Positions 41,852 through 51,151 of a DNA stretch of 64,000 nucleotides are shown in pieces. The DNA is from JAAFIP01 sp043778205 (GTDB lineage Bacteria; Pseudomonadota; Gammaproteobacteria; Burkholderiales; Burkholderiaceae_C): the NCBI GenBank assembly GCA_043778205.1, contig JAYWGO010000012.1:15641-79640 (forward strand), read 5' to 3'. How positions within the stretch are numbered: the stretch's first letter is position 1; each line of letters begins with the position of its first letter. A model generated the notes under the pieces. The model did not search any database. It saw only the letters and a list, made by a program, of their open reading frames with translations, and was not told where the DNA came from. The translations under genes and the position numbers were made by a program.

Positions 41852-42595
41852 ATGAACACTTTGCACCCCGCTATTGCCCAGCGCCCCAAGGCCGTCTTGT
41901 TTGACGCGTATGGCACGCTGCTGGACGTGTACAGCGTGGCCTTGCTGGCCGAGCAGCTGTTTCCCGGCCACGGGCAGCAGCTCAGCGTGCTGTGGCGCGA
42001 CAAGCAGATTGAGTACAGCCGCTTGCTCACCACCAGCAACCACGGCGCGCACTACCAGCCGTTTTGGCAAGTGACGGAATCGGCGCTTCGGTACGCTCTT
42101 AAAATAATAGCTGCGCGTGCAGCATTTGCTTGGGACAAACCGGTATTAGATGCTGATTATCTGGCCCAGGCATCGTCCCAGCTGATGAACCAATACCGCC
42201 ACCTCAGCGCGTTTCCTGAAAACAAAGAGGTGCTGCAGGCGTTGAAAGACCAGGGCATTCCCACGGGCATTTTAAGCAATGGCGACCCAGCCATGCTGAG
42301 CGTGGCGGTCAAATCTGCTGGGCTAACCGGCCTGCTAGACCACGTGATCAGCGTGGACAGCGTTCGCAAATACAAAACCCACCCCGATGCTTACGCGCTG
42401 GGCACGCAGGCGCTGGGCTTGCAGGCTAAGCAAATTGTGTTTGTCAGCAGCAACGGCTGGGACGCGCTGGCCGCAACCTGGTTTGGCTACCAAACCCTGT
42501 GGGTTAACCGCGCAGGCCTGCCTTTTGAAGAGCTGGGCACGCAGCCTACGCGCACGGGGCCCTGCCTGCGCGATGTACTTGGATTTTTTGATTAA
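41852..42595 (+). CDS. haloacid dehalogenase type II (HAD family)
   Basis: 247 aa; catalytic Asp in VLFDAYGTLLD (motif I), Ser/Asn in GILSNGDPAML (motif II), Lys in SVRKYKTHPDAY (motif III) and VSSNGWDALAATWFGYQTLW (motif IV) mark an L-2-haloacid dehalogenase. Within the cap domain, residues ~81-97 (LKIIAARAAFAWDK) are encoded by a copy of the dispersed repeat, so the cap may be altered in this strain. Dehalogenation activity is inferred from family. Confidence 0.88.
   Translation: MNTLHPAIAQRPKAVLFDAYGTLLDVYSVALLAEQLFPGHGQQLSVLWRDKQIEYSRLLTTSNHGAHYQPFWQVTESALRYALKIIAARAAFAWDKPVLDADYLAQASSQLMNQYRHLSAFPENKEVLQALKDQGIPTGILSNGDPAMLSVAVKSAGLTGLLDHVISVDSVRKYKTHPDAYALGTQALGLQAKQIVFVSSNGWDALAATWFGYQTLWVNRAGLPFEELGTQPTRTGPCLRDVLGFFD
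42091..42140 (+). repeat. dispersed ~50-bp repeat, copy inside the dehalogenase gene
   Basis: GTACGCTCTTAAAATAATAG then CTGCGCGTGCAGCATTTGCT and TGGGACAAACC, in the same reading frame as the copy in the CHASE2 gene. Confidence 0.85.
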
Positions 42596-42642
42596 CTTTT
42601 AATACCTTTTTTAAATTTCACCGTCTCACCCAGGAGCTACCC

Positions 42643-44916
42643 ATGACCCAACGCACCACAGCCCACAGCCTGCAAGTTGCCACCAACCTCTACAGCTTTG
42701 TCAACGACCAAGTACTGCCCGGCACGGGTGTAAAGCCCGACAAATTTTGGAAAGGCTTTGACGCGATTGTGCAAAGCTTGGCATCGAAAAACATCGCTTT
42801 ACTGGCCGAGCGTGACCGTTTGCAAACCGAGCTGGACACATGGCACAAAGCCAATCCGGGCCCTATCGCCGCAGGCGATTCGTCAGGCGCAGGCGATTCG
42901 TCAGGCGCAGCCAACATGCCCGCCTACCGCAAATTTTTAGAGAAAATTGGCTACCTGGTACCCGAGCCGAAAAGCGTCAAGGCCACTACCAGCAATGTCG
43001 ATGCCGAGCTGGCCACCCAAGCTGGCCCGCAGCTGGTGGTGCCCATCCTGAATGCACGCTACGCACTCAACGCGGCCAACGCCCGCTGGGGCTCTTTGTA
43101 CGACGCGCTGTACGGCACCGACGCGCTCAGTGAAGACAACGGCTGCGACAAACTGGGCGCAGGCGGCGTGGCCTACAACCCCAAGCGTGGCGCTAAAGTG
43201 ATGGAATATGCACGCCACGTGCTAGACCGCACGGCACCCCTTAAAAAAGGCTCGCACGTTGACAGCACGCTGTACAGCATCAAAGCAGGCCAGCTGCTCG
43301 TCACCCTGCAAGGCGGCAGCACCACCGTGCTGCAAGATGCCAAACAATGTGTGGGCTACCAAGGCAGCGCCAAGTTTCCCTCGTCGGTGCTGCTGCAGCA
43401 CAACGGCCTGCACCTGGACATTCAGATTAACCGCGCCACCACCATCGGCGCGGTTGATGCGGCAGGCGTGAGCGACTTGATTATGGAGTCGGCACTGTCT
43501 ACCATTTTGGACCTGGAAGACTCCGTGGCCGTGGTGGACGCAGACGACAAAGTGGTGGCCTACAGCAACTGGCTGGGCATTCTTAAAGGCACCCTCACTG
43601 AGACAGTTACCAAGGGCGACAAGACTTTCACGCGCGGCTTGAATGCTGACCGTGAATACACAGCGGCAGGCACAGCGGCTAAAAAAATTAAGCTGCACGG
43701 CCGCTCACTTATGTTTCTGCGTAACGTAGGCCACCTGATGACCAACCCGGCCATCACCTACACCGCCAAAGACGGCAGTACCCAAGAGATTCCTGAAGGT
43801 ATTTTGGATGCCGTGATCACCACCACGATTGCCATGCACGACCTCAAAGGCAATGGAACTAACGGCATTCGCAACAGCCGCAAAGGCAGCGTCTACATTG
43901 TCAAACCCAAAATGCACGGCCCGTTTGAAGTGGCGTTTGCGTCTGAGTTGTTTGGCCAAGTTGAAAAATTGCTGGGCCTGAAAGCCAACACCGTCAAACT
44001 GGGCATCATGGACGAAGAGCGCCGCACCAGTGCCAACCTGAAGGCCTGTATTGCCGCTGCCAGCGCGCGCGTGGCCTTTATCAATACAGGCTTCCTCGAC
44101 CGCACCGGCGACGAAATGCACACCGCCATGCAAGCTGGCCCCATGATCCGCAAAGGCGATATGAAAACCAGCGCTTGGATTGGCGCGTACGAAAAGAACA
44201 ACGTGTTAGTAGGTTTGGCGTGCGGGTTAAGAGGCAAAGCCCAAATCGGCAAAGGCATGTGGGCCATGCCCGACCTGATGGCCGACATGCTGAAGCAAAA
44301 AATCGGCCACCCCCTGGCCGGTGCCAACACCGCTTGGGTGCCCAGCCCCACTGCTGCCACGCTGCACGCCATGCACTACCACCAGGTCAAGGTCAGCGAC
44401 GTGCAAAAGCAGATTGAAAAAGCCGCAGCCAAAGTAAAACCCGCCACCCAGCGCGACATTACTTTAAACGCCCTGCTGCAAGTCCCCGTAACGGCAACGC
44501 CTAACTGGAGCCAAGCCGAAAAGCAGCAAGAACTAGACAACAACGCCCAAGGCATCCTGGGCTATGTGGTGCGCTGGATAGACCAAGGCGTAGGCTGCAG
44601 CAAAGTGCCCGACATCCACAACGTAGCCCTCATGGAAGACCGCGCCACCCTGCGCATCAGCAGCCAACACATCGCCAACTGGCTGCACCACGGCGTAGTG
44701 TCGCGCAAGCAAGTCGAAGCAACTTTTGAGCGCATGGCCGGCGTGGTTGACCAGCAAAATGCGGGTGACAAGCTGTACAAAAATATGGCGGGCAATTTTG
44801 CTGCTTCGTCTGCATACAAAGCGGCGACAGACTTAGTGTTCAAAGGATTGGCGCAGCCGAGTGGCTATACCGAGCCGCTGTTGCATGCTTGGCGGCTGAA
44901 AGTCAAGGCGGCCTAA
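42643..44916 (+). CDS. glcB: malate synthase G
   Basis: 757 aa, glyoxylate + acetyl-CoA to malate (glyoxylate/glycolate pathway). The conserved acidic patch LDLEDSVAVVDADDKVVAYSN and the MHTAMQAGPMIRKGDMK and C-terminal ALMEDRATLRISSQHIANWL regions match the family. It is longer than usual (~720) partly because of a linker insertion with an 18-bp perfect tandem duplication (GDSSGA twice) near residues 77-90. Good ribosome site AGGAG at 42632-42636. Confidence 0.96.
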   Translation: MTQRTTAHSLQVATNLYSFVNDQVLPGTGVKPDKFWKGFDAIVQSLASKNIALLAERDRLQTELDTWHKANPGPIAAGDSSGAGDSSGAANMPAYRKFLEKIGYLVPEPKSVKATTSNVDAELATQAGPQLVVPILNARYALNAANARWGSLYDALYGTDALSEDNGCDKLGAGGVAYNPKRGAKVMEYARHVLDRTAPLKKGSHVDSTLYSIKAGQLLVTLQGGSTTVLQDAKQCVGYQGSAKFPSSVLLQHNGLHLDIQINRATTIGAVDAAGVSDLIMESALSTILDLEDSVAVVDADDKVVAYSNWLGILKGTLTETVTKGDKTFTRGLNADREYTAAGTAAKKIKLHGRSLMFLRNVGHLMTNPAITYTAKDGSTQEIPEGILDAVITTTIAMHDLKGNGTNGIRNSRKGSVYIVKPKMHGPFEVAFASELFGQVEKLLGLKANTVKLGIMDEERRTSANLKACIAAASARVAFINTGFLDRTGDEMHTAMQAGPMIRKGDMKTSAWIGAYEKNNVLVGLACGLRGKAQIGKGMWAMPDLMADMLKQKIGHPLAGANTAWVPSPTAATLHAMHYHQVKVSDVQKQIEKAAAKVKPATQRDITLNALLQVPVTATPNWSQAEKQQELDNNAQGILGYVVRWIDQGVGCSKVPDIHNVALMEDRATLRISSQHIANWLHHGVVSRKQVEATFERMAGVVDQQNAGDKLYKNMAGNFAASSAYKAATDLVFKGLAQPSGYTEPLLHAWRLKVKAA
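42871..42906 (+). repeat. 18-bp tandem duplication in glcB
   Basis: Two perfect copies of GCAGGCGATTCGTCAGGC (42871-42888, 42889-42906), in frame, encoding repeated AGDSSG in a surface linker. Confidence 0.95.
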
Positions 44917-44933
44917 GGTAAGCCACACACCTT

Positions 44934-44961
44934 AAAGCGCCTTGATTTTTCAAGGCGCTTT
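44934..44961. terminator. hairpin between convergent glcB and phosphatase genes
   Basis: Perfect 12-bp stem AAAGCGCCTTGA / TCAAGGCGCTTT with TTTT loop and short T-runs on both sides, so it could end both transcripts. Its right arm touches the stop codon of the minus-strand phosphatase gene. Confidence 0.75.
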
Positions 44962-45311
44962 TATGGATGGTAATTTTCGATAATTGACTCCACCGCAATC
45001 TCCAATATTTCAACCAATTCCGCATCCATGAATTTGTACTCATCCGCAATGTCCAGCACATGTACAGGTTTGCTGTCCAACAAACGGGTAAATTCGGCCT
45101 TGATGCGTGATTTGTGCTTTTCTTCCATCACCAAAATCACGTCAGCCCATTGAACGTCCGCAGTTGACACCGTGTGCCTGGCATTAGCGCTTGTGCCTGC
45201 TGATCGTACCAATACACGCGAATCTTTACGCCATACCTGCTCAGCAGTAGGACTGCGCCACTGGTTGCGGCTACAGATAAAAAGGAGTTTAATTTTTTCT
45301 TGCATGTTCAC
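44961..45311 (-). CDS. low-molecular-weight tyrosine phosphatase-like protein
   Basis: 116 aa with the phosphatase loop near the N-terminus: LLFICSRNQWRSPTAEQVW, i.e. CX5RS (Cys nucleophile, Arg phosphate ligand). It is shorter than classic LMW-PTPs, and the usual C-terminal DP acid pair is not obvious, so it belongs to the small 'CSRNxxRSPTAE' group, whose role is unclear. Two in-frame ATGs (45311, 45305). Confidence 0.8.
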   Translation of the reverse strand: MNMQEKIKLLFICSRNQWRSPTAEQVWRKDSRVLVRSAGTSANARHTVSTADVQWADVILVMEEKHKSRIKAEFTRLLDSKPVHVLDIADEYKFMDAELVEILEIAVESIIENYHP

Positions 45312-45354
45312 TGTGCTGGGCGCGCAAGTGCAGTAGTTAAGCTCTGGGCAGCTA

Positions 45355-45400
45355 TTTGCTACTGAATAAATAGCTGCCTGTGCATGAATTTTCGGGCTTA
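45355..45400 (+). repeat. dispersed ~50-bp repeat, degenerate copy
   Basis: TACTGAATAAATAGCTGCCT then GTGCATGAATTTTCGGGCTT shares the core with the element but has lost the CCTTGGG box. Intergenic. Confidence 0.6.
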
Positions 45401-45409
45401 GCGGCTTAG

Positions 45410-47452
45410 TTAAGGCGTATTCCCCAGCGCAATACCTTCACGCCGAGGGTCGGCACCGCCTACCAGTACCGTGCTGGTGCTACCCGCAGGCTGGGTTTTG
45501 ATGATGGTGGATACGCCGCTGGACTGGGCTGCAAATGACACTGTGTGGCCCATGGCGCGCAGGCCTGCCAGCAAGGGGTCGTTCAGACCGCTGTTGGTCA
45601 CGTCAATAGACGGATGCTCGCCGCCCACACCGGTCGTGGGGCTGTTGCCTGCGCCAAAGTTCACCATCGACGTGGCTTGCTGTGCGTCTAGCTTCCAGTC
45701 CACCGCACTCACGATGGTTTTCACCACAAACTGGATGATGGCAGCGCCGCCGGGTGAGCCGGTGGCCATGAGGAAGTCGCCGCGCGTGCCGTCTGCTGCT
45801 TTGTTAAAAACAATCGTGGGCGACATAGAGCTGCGGGGGCGTTTGCCTGCGGCTAGGCGGTTGGCAATCGGCCCTGTGGCATCGGATGGGTCAAACGAAA
45901 AGTCTGTCAGTTGGTTGTTAAGCAAGAAGCCGCGTGTAAAGTGGAACGAGCCCATGCCGCTTTCAATCGTGGTGGTCATCACCACCACGTTGCCAAACTT
46001 GTCCACTATGGAGACATGGCTGGTGCCGTTACCCTCGTGCGCACTGCTGCCCTGCGCCGCTACGTTGGCAAACACACCCGCCGTGGCGCTGCCCATGCTG
46101 CGGGTGGTGGAGATTTGCATGGCGCGGCTCTTAAGGTAGTCTTTGTTGATCAAAGACTCGATACCGCTGCCGGGGAAGGTAATGAAGTCGATGTCGGCCA
46201 CATATTTGTTGCGGTCGGCGTAGGCCAGGCGCTGCGCCTCGCTGACCAAGTGCACGGCCATGACGGCGGGTTTGCCACCTTCTGCGTCTACCACGGTGGG
46301 GCCGTTGGCCGCGAGGTCAAAGTTTTCTAAGATGCCCAGTGTTTGGGCCACGGCAATACCGCCAGAAGATGGGGGGCCCATGCCGCACACCCAGGTACTG
46401 CGGTAGGTGGTGCACACAGGGGTGCGGCGCACGGCGCGGTAGGTGGCCAGGTCGCTCAGCTCGGTCAGGCCCGGTGTGATAGCCACGGTGGTGGTAGCAC
46501 CACCGCTGGTGACTTTGATTTTGTTAACGATGGACTGGGCTATGGGGCCGGTGTAGAAAGCATCGGCGCCGCCTTGCGCTACGCTGGCCAGTGTGGCGGC
46601 GTAAGCCGGGTTTTTAATCAAGCTGCCCAGTGCTTTGGGGCTGTAGTCGGCATTTAAAAAGTAGGCGGTGGCATCGGGGTCGCGCAGCAGGTCGTTCCTT
46701 GCGCCGTTGATGGCGGCTGCCATGCGGCCACTGATGCTAAAGCCGTCGGTGGCCAGCTTGATGCCGGGGGCAAACAGCTTGTCCCAGCTTTGGCTGCCGT
46801 GGTCTTGGTGCACCATCTCTAGCATGCGCAGCGCGCCGGGTGTGCCAATAGAGCGGCCGCTGGCCCGGGTGCTTAAAAAGATGCCCGTGGTGGTGGTGCC
46901 CAGGTTAGGCAATGGGTTGGTGGTATCCGTTGGGCTGACCTGGCGCAGGTAGTTTTCTGTGGCGGCGGCGGGGGCGGTCTCCCGGCCATCGTAGCTTTGT
47001 ACGGTTTTCTTGGCGGCATCGTAGTGCAGCATAAAGGCACCACCGCCCAAGCCAGACGACTGGGGCTCCACCAAACCCAGCACCATTTGCACCGCCACAG
47101 CGGCATCAGCGGCGGTGCCGCCTGCTGCCAGCACGTCGCAGCCTGCTTGGGTGGCCAGTGGGTTGGCAGTTACCACCATGTAGTTGGTGGCGATGACGGG
47201 CTTTTTGCCGGTTTTGTAGCCCGACTGCGGCTCTGGAATCGCCGGATCACCGGGCAGGCCAGAGCCTACTACCACGGTGGTGGTGCCTACGGTTTGCAGG
47301 CACGGGGTGGCTGTGGCAACCGGGGGCGGCACTGGGGCCGGTGTGGGTGCATCACCGCTGCCGCTGCCTCCGCAGGCAACCAATACCAAGAGTGCAATAG
47401 TGGCGGGCGCAAGCCAGCGGGCGCGTTGAAGTGGGGTGTATTGAGGGTTCAT
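45410..47452 (-). CDS. ggt: gamma-glutamyltransferase (lipoprotein form)
   Basis: 680-aa Ntn hydrolase precursor; autoprocessing site and nucleophile Thr in GNGTSHVSIVDKFGN, with GGAFMLHYDA (large subunit) and PRSSMSPTIVF plus TGSPGGAAIIQFV (small-subunit Ser/Gly pocket). The N-terminus has a lipobox (LLVLVACGGSGSG), so the enzyme is probably anchored to the outer membrane, whereas most GGTs are soluble periplasmic proteins. Cleaves glutathione and gamma-glutamyl peptides. Confidence 0.93.
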   Translation of the reverse strand: MNPQYTPLQRARWLAPATIALLVLVACGGSGSGDAPTPAPVPPPVATATPCLQTVGTTTVVVGSGLPGDPAIPEPQSGYKTGKKPVIATNYMVVTANPLATQAGCDVLAAGGTAADAAVAVQMVLGLVEPQSSGLGGGAFMLHYDAAKKTVQSYDGRETAPAAATENYLRQVSPTDTTNPLPNLGTTTTGIFLSTRASGRSIGTPGALRMLEMVHQDHGSQSWDKLFAPGIKLATDGFSISGRMAAAINGARNDLLRDPDATAYFLNADYSPKALGSLIKNPAYAATLASVAQGGADAFYTGPIAQSIVNKIKVTSGGATTTVAITPGLTELSDLATYRAVRRTPVCTTYRSTWVCGMGPPSSGGIAVAQTLGILENFDLAANGPTVVDAEGGKPAVMAVHLVSEAQRLAYADRNKYVADIDFITFPGSGIESLINKDYLKSRAMQISTTRSMGSATAGVFANVAAQGSSAHEGNGTSHVSIVDKFGNVVVMTTTIESGMGSFHFTRGFLLNNQLTDFSFDPSDATGPIANRLAAGKRPRSSMSPTIVFNKAADGTRGDFLMATGSPGGAAIIQFVVKTIVSAVDWKLDAQQATSMVNFGAGNSPTTGVGGEHPSIDVTNSGLNDPLLAGLRAMGHTVSFAAQSSGVSTIIKTQPAGSTSTVLVGGADPRREGIALGNTP

Positions 47453-47618
47453 TGTGCAGTATCAAAAAAATGATGTTTGCTTGCCAAAGCTAAGATGAGC
47501 TCGGACATCCAATGGCTGGAAAATTATTATAGGCAGGCAGTGCCCATTTAGCTATAGGGCCTTGGCGAGCCTGCACAGGCCGCATAAACGCTGCACAACA
47601 ATACGCAAGGCACTGAAG

Positions 47619-48179
47619 CTAGAGTACGTCGGGTGCGTTTGGCAGGCCGTTACTGCGCTGTTGGCCACTGGGCAGTGCATAGTGGCGCACCAGCAGGGAG
47701 GAGACTTCTTGCAGTGCTTGGGTCAGGCCATCTTCAAACCTCTGGGCTTTGAAAGCGGCGGCCATGCGGTGCATGATGGTGCGCCATTCTTCTGCGCTTA
47801 CCAGCTGGTTCAGGCCGCGGTCGGCCACAATCTCGATGGCGTTTTCGGCCAGCAGCAGGTAGATCAGCACGCCGTTGTTGTGCTCGGTGTCCCACACGCG
47901 CAGTTTGCCAAACAGCGCTATGGCCCGCTGGCGTGGTGATGCGCCGCGCCACAGGTAGCTGTTGGGCATGCCTGCTTCAACGCAGATGCGCACCTCGCCA
48001 CTGTGGCGCGCCTCGCTGGCCGTTACATAGCTTTCCAGGCGTTTAAGCAGCTCGGGCGGCACGGCGCGGCGCACGTCGCCGTGGTCCATCCAGCGGTGGC
48101 GCAAGATGCGCAGCAAACGGCCACCCAGCGTGGTGCTGCGGGCTGCAGGTGCAGGGCTTGTGTTGGTGGGAGAGTTCAT
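47619..48179 (-). CDS. TPM-domain protein (second of the lemA cluster)
   Basis: 186 aa. TPM phosphatase-like domain (SGEVRICVEAGM, WDTEHNNGVLIYLLLAENAI, EIVADRGLNQ) without signal peptide or TM, so cytoplasmic. Follows the first TPM gene by 9 bases in a lemA-TPM-TPM cluster; function unknown. Confidence 0.85.
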   Translation of the reverse strand: MNSPTNTSPAPAARSTTLGGRLLRILRHRWMDHGDVRRAVPPELLKRLESYVTASEARHSGEVRICVEAGMPNSYLWRGASPRQRAIALFGKLRVWDTEHNNGVLIYLLLAENAIEIVADRGLNQLVSAEEWRTIMHRMAAAFKAQRFEDGLTQALQEVSSLLVRHYALPSGQQRSNGLPNAPDVL

Positions 48180-48188
48180 TGCTGTGCC

Positions 48189-49127
48189 TCAGTAGTCGCC
48201 GCTGCTTCCGCCGCCGCCAAAGTCGCCGCCGCCGCCGGAGCTAAACCCCCCGCCGCCACCGCCGCTGCTGTCGCCACCAAAGCTGCCGCCGCCAAAACCA
48301 CCCCCCTCTGTCGTCCAGCCTCCACCGCGCCTGCCGCGTCCGTGCCGCCCTGTAGCCAAACCGCCCATGCTTGAGAGCAAGGTAAACAGCAGCGCCAGCA
48401 CAAAAGCAATGCCCGCCAACACCAGACTGGCACTGATGAAAAACGCCAACGCGCCCACCGCGCCACCCGTTACCAATGAGCCCAGTTTGTTGCCAAAAAT
48501 ACCCTTGGCCACTGCACCGCCAATAGGGATGGCAAACAGCATAAAGATGGCCATGTCCATCCACTGAAAACCGCTTCCCAACATGTTGAGCCCGCCGCTG
48601 CTTTCGCCAGCCTGGGCCTGTGGCAGGGCCTCGCCATCAATCCGCTGGGCAATCCGGTCAACTGCGTCTGTTAAGCCGCCCGCGTAGTCGCCCTGCTTGA
48701 GCTTGGGGGCCAGGGCCTCGTCGATGATTTGTTTGGCCAGCAGGTCGGGCAAGGCCCCTTCTAGCGTTTTGGCCACTTCAATGCGCAGCTTGCGGTCGGT
48801 TTTGGCCACAATCACCAGCACGCCGTCGCCCACGGCCTTGCGGCCTATTTTCCAGTCGTTGGCCACACGGTTGGCGTAGCTGGTAATGTCTTCAGGCTGG
48901 GTGGTGGGTACGATGAGCACCACCACCTGGCTGCCTTTGCGCTGCTCTAGCGCGGCCAGTGTGCCCTCCAGGGTTTGGCGCTGCTGCGCAGTCAGGGTGT
49001 TGGTGGTGTCCACCACCCGTGCACTGAGCGCCGGAATGCTTTGCAGACCCTGCGCCAAGGCCTGCACGTGTGCTCCAGCGGCGCACATGCAGAGCAACAG
49101 CCAAACTACGTTAACTATTATTTTCAT
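48189..49127 (-). CDS. TPM-domain membrane protein, YgcG family
   Basis: 312 aa: signal peptide (to VQALAQ), TPM domain (residues ~30-165: RVVDTTNTLTAQQRQTLEGT, VVVLIVPTTQPEDITSYANR), two TM helices (residues ~190-245) and a Gly/Ser-rich, probably flexible tail. The start codons (MKIIVNVV) lie right at the edge of a dispersed-repeat copy. Middle gene of the lemA cluster; such clusters are common in proteobacteria but of unknown function. Confidence 0.88.
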   Translation of the reverse strand: MKIIVNVVWLLLCMCAAGAHVQALAQGLQSIPALSARVVDTTNTLTAQQRQTLEGTLAALEQRKGSQVVVLIVPTTQPEDITSYANRVANDWKIGRKAVGDGVLVIVAKTDRKLRIEVAKTLEGALPDLLAKQIIDEALAPKLKQGDYAGGLTDAVDRIAQRIDGEALPQAQAGESSGGLNMLGSGFQWMDMAIFMLFAIPIGGAVAKGIFGNKLGSLVTGGAVGALAFFISASLVLAGIAFVLALLFTLLSSMGGLATGRHGRGRRGGGWTTEGGGFGGGSFGGDSSGGGGGGFSSGGGGDFGGGGSSGDY

Positions 49128-49163
49128 AGCGAACTATGCAGCATTTCCTTGGGTCATAGGGCT
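49111..49163 (+). repeat. dispersed ~50-bp repeat between lemA and the TPM gene
   Basis: TTAACTATTATTTTCATAGC then GAACTATGCAGCATTTCCTT and GGGTCATAGGG. Its left end (as given) encodes the first residues of the TPM protein on the minus strand. Confidence 0.9.
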
Positions 49164-49186
49164 AAAAGTCTCCAAAATGCTGCAGC

Positions 49187-49804
49187 TTACTTTTTCTCAA
49201 AATCAACCACAGGTGGCGCGCTGATTTGCGCTTCGTTGGCCACGGTAAAGCTGGGCTTGGGGCTGTAGCTAAATGCCATGGCCGTAAGGTTGCTAGGAAA
49301 GCTACGGACCAGCACGTTGTATTCGGCAATGGTTTTGATGTAGCGGTCGCGGGCTACAGTAATGCGGTTTTCGGTGCCTTCCAGTGTGACGCGCAGGTCT
49401 TTAAAGCCTTGGTTGGCTTGCAGTTGGGGGTAGTTTTCGCTCACTGCCAGCAAACGGCCCAAGGCCCCGCCCAGCTGGGACTGGGCTTCTTGGAACTTTT
49501 TAAATGCTTCCGGGTTGTTCAGTGTCTCCGGGGTCACCGTGATCGAGGTGGCTTTAGACCGCGCCTCGACCACCTTGGTCAGCGTGTCTTGCTCAAAATT
49601 AGCCTGACCTTTGACGGTGTTGACAATGTTGGGCACCAAATCGGCGCGGCGTTGGTACTGGTTCAAGACATCACTCCAAGCGGCTTTGGTTTGCTCGTCC
49701 AAGCGCTGAAAGTCGTTGTAGCCGCAGCCGGTAAGCAGCAGGCTCGCGGCGATCAGCAAGCCGCCCAAACTGCGCTGGGCTCTGTGTTGAAAATGGATCT
49801 GCAT
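49187..49804 (-). CDS. lemA: LemA-family lipoprotein
   Basis: 205 aa; lipobox LLLTGCGYN near residue 27, then the LemA alpha-helical domain (WSDVLNQYQRRADLVPNIVN, GQANFEQDTLTKVVEARSKA). First gene of the lemA-TPM-TPM cluster. LemA proteins are thought to be envelope proteins of unclear function. Confidence 0.92.
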   Translation of the reverse strand: MQIHFQHRAQRSLGGLLIAASLLLTGCGYNDFQRLDEQTKAAWSDVLNQYQRRADLVPNIVNTVKGQANFEQDTLTKVVEARSKATSITVTPETLNNPEAFKKFQEAQSQLGGALGRLLAVSENYPQLQANQGFKDLRVTLEGTENRITVARDRYIKTIAEYNVLVRSFPSNLTAMAFSYSPKPSFTVANEAQISAPPVVDFEKK

Positions 49805-49895
49805 ACCTGCTCCTAAAATTGGGTGGCCTGCATGGGCCTTGCAATGAGAATTACGGCCCGCAGGGGCTTGGCTAGATGCACGGTATCATAAAACC

Positions 49896-50666
49896 ATGTC
49901 TGTTTCTGTAAACCAAGCCCTGCGCGCCGGCCACCGCAAACCTGCCAACCTACCTGCTGCTGCCCTGCCTAGGCTGCTAATTGCTGGGGCTGGCGGAGCC
50001 TTAGGCAACGCGGTGCTGCGCCGCCTGGTGGGCATGCAGCGCGCCAGCCATACCCGTGTGCTGGCGAGCCTGCCCATGGGCACTGGCCTGCGCCACGTCA
50101 GCGCGCAAGTGGTGGCAGGCGAGGTTACGCAGTGGCCTACTGCCCAGCACGCCAGCGACTGGGCGGTGGTGATGTTTGACCCGCCGCGCATGTTTTATGG
50201 GCGCGAACGTGCGCTGTGGACCCCGGTGCCTGAACAACTTACCGTGCTGGGCCACTGGCTGCGCGGCTGCGGCGTGCACACACTGGCCGTGGTGCTGCCA
50301 CATGCCCAGGGCAGCCTGCCCGAGGCGCTTAAACGCGGCTTGGCCAGCCTGGACGAGCACGCGCTGGCAGCCTGCGGCTTTGACCGCCTGCTGATTGTGC
50401 GCACCGCACACAAGCCTGCTGCGCTTGTGCAGCGCAAAATGCTAGACAAGCTGGCGGCTTGGATGCTGGGTATTTTTAGCTTTATGGTGCCCAGCAGCGA
50501 ACAGCCGGTGCGCGCTAGCAAAGTGGCCCAGCTGGTGGACTTGGCGCTGCAAAACTTGCCGCCGGGCACTTGGGTGGCCGACCCGGAGCTGGTGTGGCAA
50601 GCCGCGCAAAGCGATAGCGCGCACATGGGCACGGTACTGGCGCAGTGGCTCAGTAAATCGACCTGA
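49896..50666 (+). CDS. Rossmann-fold protein of unknown function
   Basis: 256 aa. A nucleotide-binding glycine motif (RLLIAGAGGALGNAVLRRLV) near residue 25 suggests an NAD(P)-binding fold related to SDR-like epimerases, but no catalytic YxxxK is seen and the rest is not recognised. It is divergent from lemA. Probably an oxidoreductase-like or regulatory protein; low confidence in function. Confidence 0.6.
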   Translation: MSVSVNQALRAGHRKPANLPAAALPRLLIAGAGGALGNAVLRRLVGMQRASHTRVLASLPMGTGLRHVSAQVVAGEVTQWPTAQHASDWAVVMFDPPRMFYGRERALWTPVPEQLTVLGHWLRGCGVHTLAVVLPHAQGSLPEALKRGLASLDEHALAACGFDRLLIVRTAHKPAALVQRKMLDKLAAWMLGIFSFMVPSSEQPVRASKVAQLVDLALQNLPPGTWVADPELVWQAAQSDSAHMGTVLAQWLSKST

Positions 50667-50737
50667 AGCTTAGGCTAGAGGAGATGGGCTGCGCCTGTCT
50701 AGCACGCTAAGCTAGGCGCAGAAACTGTGTGCGAAAG

Positions 50738-51142
50738 TCAAGCGCCCAAATGCGCTGCCGTGCGCAGACGCTCCACCACCACACCATTTTTTAAATGCGA
50801 CTCCACAATCTCGTCAATGTCATGCGCATCCACAAAGCTGTACCACACGGCTTCGGGGTAGACCACGCACACGGGGCCCGCAGCGCAGCGGTCCAGGCAG
50901 CCGGCTTGGTTAACCCGCACTTTGCCTGCACCGCTCAGGCCAGCGTCTTTGACGGCAGCTTTGCAATGTTTGGCAGCATCTAGCCCATGGCTGCCGCAAA
51001 AGGCGCGGCCGTCAGTGCGCACATTGGTGCAAAAAAAGATATGCCGCTGGTAGTACGAAGATGGCGTTAGGTCATGCTGCGCTGAACCAAGCTGCTGGCT
51101 TACTGGCGCTACCGGCGCGGCGGGGGAGGTACTAAATGTCAT
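50738..51142 (-). CDS. thioredoxin-like [2Fe-2S] ferredoxin
   Basis: 134 aa with the four-Cys pattern of this family: HIFFCTNVR, FCGSHGLDAAKHC, VNQAGCLDRCAAGPVCVVYP. Small electron carrier, cytosolic; partner unknown. It is followed by VanZ in the other direction of transcription order (VanZ gene starts upstream on the same strand, 9 bases before). Confidence 0.88.
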   Translation of the reverse strand: MTFSTSPAAPVAPVSQQLGSAQHDLTPSSYYQRHIFFCTNVRTDGRAFCGSHGLDAAKHCKAAVKDAGLSGAGKVRVNQAGCLDRCAAGPVCVVYPEAVWYSFVDAHDIDEIVESHLKNGVVVERLRTAAHLGA

Positions 51143-51151
51143 AGGCTTATT

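Noticed and set aside
47500..47560. Possible repeat-like sequence near TTTAGCTATAGGGCC
   Set aside because: Only a few core bases match and no CTTGGG box; not counted as a copy.
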